Assembly: GCA_029978815.1 (NCBI GenBank)
Contig: JAPOIQ010000069.1
Location: forward strand, 1-6,418
DNA: 6,418 bases
Direction of reading: 5' to 3'
Origin: a bacterium
GTDB lineage: Bacteria; Actinomycetota; Acidimicrobiia; Acidimicrobiales; Ilumatobacteraceae
Position 1 is the stretch's first letter, and the number at the start of each line of letters is the position of its first letter. A program made the position numbers and the translations under genes. Positions 1 through 5,527 of this stretch are shown piece by piece. Under the pieces are notes generated by a model that saw nothing but the letters and a program-made list of their open reading frames with translations, was not told where the DNA came from and did no database searches.

Positions 1-552
1 GGGCCATCCCTGTCAGCTCACGACATCTTCGGGCGAACAGCGCAGGTCGCACTTGAGATCGGCTGCGGTGCGGGTGAGGCAGCGATTGCCTCTGCGAGTG
101 CTCAACCCAACGTCGACCTCATCGCAGCGGATGTGCACACTCCGGGCATCGCTCGTCTGCTCGTCGACATTGAATCCGCAGAGTTAAGCAATCTTCGTGT
201 CATCCATGGAGACGCGCTCGAGTTTCTCAACCGGATTCCTCATGAAAGCGTCGATGAAATTCGGATCTGGTTTCCGGACCCTTGGCCAAAACCAAAACAA
301 CGACAGCGCCGCATCATCACTCAAGCGATCGTCGACCGCCTGGTTCCGTGGATTGTGTGTGGGGGCCGCCTGCGAATGGCGACCGATATCGACGATTATG
401 CAGAGCAGATGCTCGAGGTGTGCACACGGCACCCTGAACTGAAGGGAGGAGTGGTTGAGCGACCCTCCGACAGACCGATCACCCGCTTCGAGCGCAAAGG
501 AATTGAGGCCGGCCGGTCAGTGACAGACCTTGCGTTTATCCGCAATCGTTGA
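1..552 (+). CDS. trmB: tRNA (guanine-N7-)-methyltransferase TrmB, 5'-truncated by window edge
   Basis: This is the C-terminal 183 codons of TrmB, which uses S-adenosylmethionine to methylate G46 in the variable loop of tRNAs in the cytoplasm. The frame is open from base 1, so the true start lies upstream of the window; the GTG at 133 is an internal valine and not a start. In fragment numbering, the SAM-binding motif I LEIGCGAGEA is at about residues 18-27, the acidic end of the next strand (AADVH) at about 42-46, the family signature WFPDPWPK at 91-97 followed by the basic RRII segment, and the C-terminal TRFERKG motif (T161, E164) at 161-167, followed by a G-rich turn and the hydrophobic final strand. 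It stops with TGA at 550-552. Full-length homologues have roughly 200-240 residues, so perhaps 20-60 are missing. It is a housekeeping gene, convergent with the catabolic operon to its right and probably unrelated to it. The family call is firm. Confidence 0.95.
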   Translation, partial: GPSLSAHDIFGRTAQVALEIGCGAGEAAIASASAQPNVDLIAADVHTPGIARLLVDIESAELSNLRVIHGDALEFLNRIPHESVDEIRIWFPDPWPKPKQRQRRIITQAIVDRLVPWIVCGGRLRMATDIDDYAEQMLEVCTRHPELKGGVVERPSDRPITRFERKGIEAGRSVTDLAFIRNR

Positions 553-553
553 T

Positions 554-575
554 GCCCGATGACATGTGATCGGGT
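554..575. terminator. Imperfect hairpin between convergent genes, possible bidirectional terminator
   Basis: In the 37-bp gap between the trmB stop and the stop of the leftward operon, CCCGAT (555-560) pairs with ATCGGG (569-574). The loop between them contains the palindrome ACATGT flanked by a single G-G mismatch, so nearly the whole 20-bp element is self-complementary. A G-U pair (554/575) could extend the stem. The position between two converging genes is where a shared terminator is expected. There is no T-run after the stem on either strand, so it is not a canonical intrinsic terminator. It could also be a chance palindrome or a protein-binding site. Confidence 0.4.
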
Positions 576-589
576 GCCGCGTGTGAGGT

Positions 590-1732
590 TTAGTCGTTCA
601 TGAGGGCATCAAGTCGCTGAACCGACTCGATGAATTCCTCGACCATTTCGTACACCACGCGGGCTGCCGGCTTCGACACATTCATCGTTCCAACGATCTG
701 GCCGACGAAATAGTTCGCAAGTTGGGCGGCTCCAGATGAAGAGTCGTGGGCCGCGCGATCGATCCGGCGTATCGCAGTATCGACAAGCATTGGCTGCAAT
801 GGCATTGGAAGTGGTTTCGGGTTTGCTGGGTCTTCCCAGGCATCAGTCCACGCAGTACGTAACTGGCGGGCCGGCTTTCCGGTGCGTGACTTCGAACGCA
901 AGGTGTCCGATGAAGTTGCGGCGAGGAACTTCTCTTTCACCGTCGGATGGGTCTCGGCCTCTTCGGTGGTGAGCCAAACCGACCCGCACCAGACTCCTTC
1001 TGCTCCAAGAGCCATCGAGGCTGCCATCTGGCGTCCACGGCCGATGCCACCTGCACCAAGCACGGGCACTCGATCGCCGATCGCGTCGACAATTTCAGGG
1101 ATGAGGACCATCGTGCCAATCTCACCGGTGTGACCGCCAGCTTCAGCGCCCTGAGCGATCACCATGTCAACGCCAACTGCTGCGTGTCGCTCAGCGTGCT
1201 GAGCCTTTCCGGCAAGGGCACCCACAAGACGTCCTTGCTCGTGAGCACTCTCCAACATGTGTGCGGGAGGGGGACCCAACGCGTTGACGATGAGGGCCGC
1301 CTTATGTGCCAGTGTGATCTCGAGTTGAGGTGCCGCTCGGTCTGCGGTGAGGGGAGCCGACTTTGATTCGGCGCCAAGCCCTCTGCCACCTTGTTCTTCG
1401 TCGAGAGTTGGAACGCCGTAGTCGTCAAGCAATTTGTTGACAAAGTCACGATGTTCCTGAGGAATCATCCCGCCAAGTTCTGAAACGGTCATTCCACCCT
1501 GGTCTGACCCGGTGTACTTCGCCGGCACGATGAGGTCAACTCCGTAGGGAAGATCGCCAATTTGCTCTTCGATCCAGTCAAGGTCGATCTCAAGCTGTTT
1601 GTCTGAATGACCCGCTGCGCCAAGGACTCCGAGGCCACCGGCTTTTGTGACGGCAGCAACGACGTCGCGGCAATGACTGAACGCAAGAATTGGGATGTCG
1701 ATCCCGAGCATGTCGGTGATGCGTGTTTTCAC
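590..1732 (-). CDS. NPD-family flavin-dependent oxidoreductase (nitronate monooxygenase-like)
   Basis: This is a 380-residue TIM-barrel flavoprotein of the 2-nitropropane dioxygenase / nitronate monooxygenase family, expected to bind FMN in the cytoplasm. The N-terminus (TRITDMLGIDIPI, then AGGLGVLGA at about 31-39) is the first barrel segment. AQGAEAGGHTG at 193-203 holds the conserved histidine (H201) at the position of the catalytic base in characterised class I enzymes. VLGAGGIGRGRQ at 224-235 and ALGAEGVWCGS at 241-251 are the glycine-rich phosphate-binding loops. The usual N-terminal QGPM-like segment is replaced by ILAFSH, and residues about 105-140 form a charged insert, so the substrate may not be a nitronate. 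Mycobacterial relatives such as IpdC act on CoA-linked catabolic intermediates. The start is GTG at 1732, overlapping the preceding stop in a GTGA, with AAAGGA (1739-1744) six bases upstream. It is the last gene of the leftward operon and ends in TAA. Confidence 0.85.
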   Translation of the reverse strand: MKTRITDMLGIDIPILAFSHCRDVVAAVTKAGGLGVLGAAGHSDKQLEIDLDWIEEQIGDLPYGVDLIVPAKYTGSDQGGMTVSELGGMIPQEHRDFVNKLLDDYGVPTLDEEQGGRGLGAESKSAPLTADRAAPQLEITLAHKAALIVNALGPPPAHMLESAHEQGRLVGALAGKAQHAERHAAVGVDMVIAQGAEAGGHTGEIGTMVLIPEIVDAIGDRVPVLGAGGIGRGRQMAASMALGAEGVWCGSVWLTTEEAETHPTVKEKFLAATSSDTLRSKSRTGKPARQLRTAWTDAWEDPANPKPLPMPLQPMLVDTAIRRIDRAAHDSSSGAAQLANYFVGQIVGTMNVSKPAARVVYEMVEEFIESVQRLDALMND

Positions 1733-2979
1733 GATGGGTCCTTTCGGGTTCGGAATTCAGACCATGTCACGCCGGCATCGCCGTGGATGTCGCGGGGAAG
1801 ACCTAGAACGAGTTCGGCAACGATATTTCGCTGCACAGCAAAGGTTCCTCCGCCGAGCGTGAGTGCGGGAGAGAAGAGCCAGCCGTAATGCCATAGGGGG
1901 TCGACTTCAGGGAATTGACTGCCCTCACCACGAGCGAAGTTGACTTCTGTTGCGCCACGCCGCGAGCGAAGTGGAATCTCTCCGGCCGGTCCAGAACCTG
2001 TCAACATCCCAGATGTACCGGCAAGGTCCTTTGCGAGTTCCATTACGTGCTGGCCGTGCTCGTCGCCCATGATTTTCTGCACTGACGCCTCGGCACCTGG
2101 TGTACGTCCGTTGAGTCGGGCGCTCAACGTGCGAAGCCGGTTGAGGCGCAATACCTCCGATTCGATGTACAGGTCAGCGATGCGCTGGCGCATGATCGGG
2201 TCATTGTTGCCACCGCTATCTCGAACGAGGTTGATGAGGTCGCTCGCCGATGGTCCAGAGCCCCACAGCGATCCAGACGATGACAGTGAGACCCGTTCGT
2301 TCGCAAGGGTGACCTTGGCAAGCCGCCACCCGTCTCCTTCTTGACCGACGAGATATTTCGCCGGAAGCCTCACGTCGTCGAAGAACGTCTGGTTAAACGA
2401 GTGGGCGGTCGTCATATCGATTATCGGAGAAAGCGTCAGCCCTGGGATATCCATCGGGATAATGAAGTACGAGATGCCTTTGTGTTTTGGCACATCAGGG
2501 TCAGTTCTCGCAATAAGGATTCCGTACTCAGAATGGTGTGCACCGCTTGACCAGATTTTTGATCCGTTGATGATGTATTCGTCGCCATCACGTACTGCCC
2601 GTGTTGCGAGTGACGCAAGGTCGGACCCTGAGTCAGGTTCGCTAAACAGCTGGCACCATTGCTCCTCACCGCTAAAGATCTTGGGGAGGAATCGTTCTTT
2701 CTGCCAATCACTTCCCGCAAGCAGGATCGTCGGAGCGGCCCAACCCACTCCAATCGGATTGGTCGAGACCGAGGTCTCTCGCACCCCGGCTGCCTTGAGT
2801 TCCTCGTCAATGATGAGTTGATGAATTGGGTCCGCTTCGACTCCCCACGGCCGCGGCCAGTGAGGAACGAGAAGACCTGCTTCATGAAGTTCAGCGCTGG
2901 ACGGAGACGGGTGCTCGGCGAGCCAGGCACGCAGCTCAATCCGTCGCGGATCGTCCTCGGCGGGGAAATCGAAATCCAT
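1729..2979 (-). CDS. Acyl-CoA dehydrogenase, FadE-like
   Basis: This is a 416-residue FAD-dependent acyl-CoA dehydrogenase that would oxidise an acyl-CoA to the 2,3-enoyl-CoA and pass electrons to ETF. The N-terminal helical domain occupies about 1-105. The middle beta domain carries the family signature QLFSEPDSGSDLASL (110-124) and INGSKIWSSGAHHSEYG (137-153). The C-terminal helical domain ends in LGGGTFAVQRNIVAELVLGLPR (about 375-396), the usual FAD-contact segment. At the position of the MCAD catalytic glutamate (Y-E-G-T) there is glycine. E228 in LANERV could serve instead, as in isovaleryl-CoA dehydrogenase, but this is inference. I chose ATG at 2979 because it shares one base with the upstream TGA (TGATG) and has GGAAGGG a few bases upstream; a GTG at 2994 would add five residues. 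It overlaps the oxidoreductase gene by four bases. Short- or branched-chain substrates fit the carboxylase next door. Confidence 0.93.
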   Translation of the reverse strand: MDFDFPAEDDPRRIELRAWLAEHPSPSSAELHEAGLLVPHWPRPWGVEADPIHQLIIDEELKAAGVRETSVSTNPIGVGWAAPTILLAGSDWQKERFLPKIFSGEEQWCQLFSEPDSGSDLASLATRAVRDGDEYIINGSKIWSSGAHHSEYGILIARTDPDVPKHKGISYFIIPMDIPGLTLSPIIDMTTAHSFNQTFFDDVRLPAKYLVGQEGDGWRLAKVTLANERVSLSSSGSLWGSGPSASDLINLVRDSGGNNDPIMRQRIADLYIESEVLRLNRLRTLSARLNGRTPGAEASVQKIMGDEHGQHVMELAKDLAGTSGMLTGSGPAGEIPLRSRRGATEVNFARGEGSQFPEVDPLWHYGWLFSPALTLGGGTFAVQRNIVAELVLGLPRDIHGDAGVTWSEFRTRKDPS

Positions 2980-3782
2980 CAGTTGCCCTTCCACGTGCCG
3001 GCGGTCGGTCCGTCGGTCGCTCCTCCTGCAAACGCTTGCGCTTGGAGCATCCAGTCACGAGCAAGTTCGCCATCGGTAGAGAGGTTGGTGTCATCAACAT
3101 GGCGCCGTTGCGTCACCACCAGACAGAATTCTTCAGCGCTTCCCGAGACAGTTGCGTCAGCATTTTCAGATAGCCACTCCCACACCTCTCCCGACGGGGC
3201 GGTGAGGGTGACCGAGACGTTTCCCGCTGGTATCTCGAGTCCACGGTTGATATAGCTCCATCCACGGGTGATGACGCCGAGTTGTGCAATGTGACGCAGT
3301 CGGTCTGTGGCCGGCCTGGATGCGCCGAGCGTGTCGACGACGTCTTGGCCATGTGCCCACGCCTCCATGAGTCGTGCGGTGAGAAATGACTTTGCTCCCA
3401 TTGACGGTCCATACCATTCAACGCGCGCGTCTTCAGCGAGCCCACGCCCCGCTGCTTCAAGCGCTCGACGGTTTGCGCGCCACTCGCTGAGAAGACCGTC
3501 ACCGGTGAGTGCTCGAAGAGGCCCCATCGTCTCTGCTTCGGTGGCATCCGGGTCGGCCATGAGTTCGACAAGGTGCGCCCGATGTTCAATGAATGCATCC
3601 GTGTCCCGAATCGCCAGTGCTGCGGTGGCATCGAAATAGGTGAGGTGCGCGATTTGGTCTGCGATGGTCCAGCCTGGGCTCGGTGTAGCGGTTGCCCACT
3701 GTTCTTCCGAGAGGTTGCCAACAACATCGTCGAGCGCCTGTTGCTCAGCGATGAGGTCGTCGAGGATCCCCTGAACGGTCAT
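2979..3782 (-). CDS. TIGR03084-type metal-binding protein (DinB / maleylpyruvate isomerase fold)
   Basis: This 267-residue protein looks like the actinobacterial mycothiol-dependent maleylpyruvate isomerase / DinB four-helix-bundle superfamily, specifically the TIGR03084 group. The N-terminal bundle shows the family pattern: W38 in SPGWTIADQIAHLTYFD, H46, then E140 and H144 in LMEAWAHGQDVVD. These match the His, Glu-x3-His zinc ligands of the characterised isomerase, so a metal site is well supported. Residues about 185-255 form a smaller C-terminal domain (GNVSVTLTAPSGEVW, then SGSAEEFCLVV) like the C-terminal domain of that family. The reaction is unknown; thiol-dependent isomerisation or transfer is possible but unproven. 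ATG at 3782 is chosen over a 31-codon upstream extension because a strong GGAGGAGGG (3787-3795) lies four bases before it. It is the first gene of the leftward operon; its TGA shares a base with the dehydrogenase ATG. Superfamily call firm, exact function open. Confidence 0.85.
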   Translation of the reverse strand: MTVQGILDDLIAEQQALDDVVGNLSEEQWATATPSPGWTIADQIAHLTYFDATAALAIRDTDAFIEHRAHLVELMADPDATEAETMGPLRALTGDGLLSEWRANRRALEAAGRGLAEDARVEWYGPSMGAKSFLTARLMEAWAHGQDVVDTLGASRPATDRLRHIAQLGVITRGWSYINRGLEIPAGNVSVTLTAPSGEVWEWLSENADATVSGSAEEFCLVVTQRRHVDDTNLSTDGELARDWMLQAQAFAGGATDGPTAGTWKGN

Positions 3783-3786
3783 GTTT

Positions 3787-3795
3787 CCCTCCTCC
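3787..3795 (-). promoter_or_regulatory. Strong ribosome-binding site deciding the start at 3782
   Basis: On the minus strand the sequence GGAGGAGGG sits four bases before the ATG at 3782. No comparable purine-rich stretch precedes the possible upstream start at 3875. This fixes the start of the TIGR03084-type gene and leaves 3783-3890 as a true divergent intergenic region. Confidence 0.85.
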
Positions 3796-3841
3796 ATGCG
3801 GTTTCCACGTCCGTTTGGGCTGACATCATCTAGGCCGGCTC

Positions 3842-3872
3842 GTGGTACCAGATTGACTCTCGAAGGTACCAC
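3842..3872. promoter_or_regulatory. Paired GGTACC dyad, candidate operator between the divergent operons
   Basis: GTGGTACC at 3842-3849 and GGTACCAC at 3865-3872 form a perfect 8-bp inverted repeat with a 15-bp spacer. Because each core is itself palindromic, the heptamer GGTACCA also recurs as a direct repeat (3844-3850 and 3865-3871) exactly 21 bp apart, two helical turns, so both copies face the same side of the DNA. The left copy lies just upstream of the candidate -35 box of the carboxylase operon and the right copy lies between -35 and -10. This is the geometry expected of a repressor site, perhaps for a TetR- or GntR-type regulator. No regulator gene is in the window, so the protein is unknown. 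A chance repeat cannot be excluded. Confidence 0.5.
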
Positions 3873-3882
3873 CACGTACGGT
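3853..3882 (+). promoter_or_regulatory. Candidate rightward promoter of the carboxylase operon
   Basis: TTGACT (3853-3858) resembles a -35 box and TACGGT (3877-3882) fits the actinobacterial TAnnnT -10 pattern, with an 18-bp spacer. Transcription would begin at about 3889-3891, at or next to the GTG start codon. This would make a leaderless mRNA and would explain why no Shine-Dalgarno sequence precedes that GTG. The call rests on pattern alone. I could not find an equally convincing promoter for the leftward operon in the same gap. Confidence 0.4.
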
Positions 3883-3890
3883 CATGAATT

Positions 3891-5525
3891 GTGTCGAACG
3901 AAACAGCGGTGGGGAGCGTGGCACGACCAAGATCTGTGATTCGATCGAGGCTTGATACGCGCAGTTCTGAGTTCCAAGAAAACCGAGCGGAGATGGAAGC
4001 CCTCTGGGCTCTTGTCGCCGATGAGCTCGCCAAAGTCGAAACGATAGGGGGCCAGCGTTACGTCGATCGTCACCGCAAGCGCGGCAAGATGCTCGCCCGC
4101 GAACGGATCGAACAACTCATCGACCCCGATACCCCGTTCCTCGAGTTGAGCCCGCTGGCAGGTTGGGGTTCTGAGTTCCCGATCGGCGCCGGCGTCGTGA
4201 TGGGTATTGGCATCGTCGAGGGCGTCGAGGTCGGAATTACTGCGACAGATATGACGTACCGGGGTGGATCTTCGAACCCTCGCACGGTCGAAAAAGGTTC
4301 TCGGTTCTTTGAGATCGTCGCGCAGAACCGGCTGCCGTGGATTGCGCTCAATGAATCCGCTGGGGCTGACTTGCCGCACCAGGCGGACATTTTCGTGCGT
4401 GGTGGTGCGAGCTTCAAACATCAGACGCAGCTTTCGAAAGCAGGTATTCCGACAATTGCCGTCGGATTCGGTCCGGCAACAGCTGGTGGTGCGTACACAC
4501 CGGGAATGAGTGACTACACGGTGTTTGTGAAAGGCCGAGGCACGGCGTATCTGGGCGGGCCACCACTTGTAAAGATGGCGATCGACGAGATTGTTGACGA
4601 GGAATCCCTTGGTGGGGCAGAGATGCATACAAGGGTGAGCGGACTGTCTGATTACCTCGCTGTCGATGAGATGGATGCCCTTCGAATCACCCGGGAAATT
4701 GTTGCGCACCTGCGTTGGCAAAAGCTCGGTCCTGGACCGTCTGAGCCTGCGGATGAGCCGTTGTATCCCGCTGATGAATTGATTGGTTGCGCGTCGGCTG
4801 ATGTTCGCGTGCCGTTTGATATCCGCGAGATCTACGCGCGGGTACTGGATGGAAGCCGGTTTGAGGAGTTCAAGCCGCTCTACGGCGACAAGTTGGTTTG
4901 CGGGTGGGGATCGGTTCACGGATTCCCAGTGGGGTTCATTGGAAACAACGGAATTCTCTTCTCCGAAGAAGCGGCAAAGGGGGCCCAGTTCATTCAGCTC
5001 TGCAACCGCAGCAACACCCCGTTGGTGTTCCTCCACAACATCACAGGGTTCATGGTTGGCTCGCAGGCTGAACGTGGAGGCATCATTCGTAACGGGGCGA
5101 AACTCATCAACGCGGTGTCGAACTCTGAAGTTCCTCATGTTGTTTTGATGGTCGGGGCCTCGTACGGGGCTGGCAACTATGGCATGGCGGGTCGTGCCTA
5201 TGACCCTCGTTTTGTCTTTACGTGGCCGAACCACAAAATTGCGGTGATGGGTGGTCGACAACTCGCGGGTGTGATGGACATCGTGGCCCGCAACGCAGCG
5301 GCTGGGCGCGGGGCTGATATCGACGAAGACCAACTCAACGCTCAGAAGGAAGCCCTCGAAGCGCAAATCGAGAATGAGAGCTCAGCCCTTTTCTCGACAG
5401 GCCGAATCTGGGATGACGGAATCATTCACCCGAATGACACTCGGCACGTTCTTGGAATGGCGCTCTCTGCGATCCACTCGAATGAAGTTCGAGGTGCAAC
5501 TGAGTATGGCGTGTGGAGGCACTGA
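3891..5525 (+). CDS. Acyl-CoA carboxylase carboxyltransferase (beta) subunit, methylcrotonyl-CoA carboxylase type
   Basis: This 544-residue subunit moves the carboxyl group from carboxybiotin to an acyl-CoA. It has the usual length and two crotonase-fold halves. The N-half has [10 protein letters not shown] (64-73), NESAGADLP (154-162), [15 protein letters not shown] (194-208, oxyanion-hole glycines) and [10 protein letters not shown] (221-230). The C-half has NITGFMVG (383-390), [19 protein letters not shown] (422-440) and [18 protein letters not shown] (445-462). The NITGFMVG and GAGNYGM motifs place it with methylcrotonyl-/geranyl-CoA carboxylase beta subunits rather than propionyl-CoA or bacterial acetyl-CoA carboxylase. 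The substrate is probably a branched 2-enoyl-CoA but is not proven. An in-frame TGA at 3885-3887 limits the start to GTG 3891 or later; GTGs at 3909, 3918 and 3936 are alternatives, and none has a good Shine-Dalgarno. Family homology begins near IRSRLDTRS (residue 17), so 3891 and 3936 are both possible. It is co-transcribed with the alpha subunit two bases downstream. Confidence 0.92.
   Translation: MSNETAVGSVARPRSVIRSRLDTRSSEFQENRAEMEALWALVADELAKVETIGGQRYVDRHRKRGKMLARERIEQLIDPDTPFLELSPLAGWGSEFPIGAGVVMGIGIVEGVEVGITATDMTYRGGSSNPRTVEKGSRFFEIVAQNRLPWIALNESAGADLPHQADIFVRGGASFKHQTQLSKAGIPTIAVGFGPATAGGAYTPGMSDYTVFVKGRGTAYLGGPPLVKMAIDEIVDEESLGGAEMHTRVSGLSDYLAVDEMDALRITREIVAHLRWQKLGPGPSEPADEPLYPADELIGCASADVRVPFDIREIYARVLDGSRFEEFKPLYGDKLVCGWGSVHGFPVGFIGNNGILFSEEAAKGAQFIQLCNRSNTPLVFLHNITGFMVGSQAERGGIIRNGAKLINAVSNSEVPHVVLMVGASYGAGNYGMAGRAYDPRFVFTWPNHKIAVMGGRQLAGVMDIVARNAAAGRGADIDEDQLNAQKEALEAQIENESSALFSTGRIWDDGIIHPNDTRHVLGMALSAIHSNEVRGATEYGVWRH
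5515..5519 (+). promoter_or_regulatory. Ribosome-binding site of the biotin carboxylase gene, inside the end of the beta-subunit gene
   Basis: GGAGG lies over the codons for W542 and R543 of the carboxyltransferase, eight bases before the ATG at 5528. The preceding stop and this start are only two bases apart, so the two subunits are likely translated in a coupled way, suiting a fixed-ratio complex. Confidence 0.8.
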
Positions 5526-5527
5526 TC

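Noticed and set aside
133..552. trmB as a complete 139-residue gene starting at GTG 133
   Set aside because: The same frame is open from base 1 and encodes the SAM-binding motif LEIGCGAGEA upstream of 133, so this GTG is an internal valine codon.
2659..3255. Plus-strand open frame of 198 codons across the dehydrogenase / TIGR03084 junction
   Set aside because: It is antisense to two clearly recognisable genes, spans their boundary, and shows no known motif; it is a shadow frame.
3783..3875. 31-residue N-terminal extension of the TIGR03084-type protein
   Set aside because: A strong GGAGGAGGG precedes the ATG at 3782, family homology begins right after that ATG, and the extension would cover the dyad and promoter region.
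3783..3890. A leftward promoter (TAGATG at 3827-3832 as a -10 box)
   Set aside because: The hexamer lacks the conserved final T and no acceptable -35 box lies 16-19 bases upstream, so I do not annotate it, although a promoter must exist in or near this gap.
3882..5366. Long open frame (494 codons) on the minus strand opposite the carboxyltransferase gene
   Set aside because: It lies in exact codon register with the carboxyltransferase codons, where minus-strand stops would require TTA, CTA or TCA sense codons, which are rare here. Its translation is rich in R and H with no recognisable domain, while the plus-strand protein matches a well-known family end to end.
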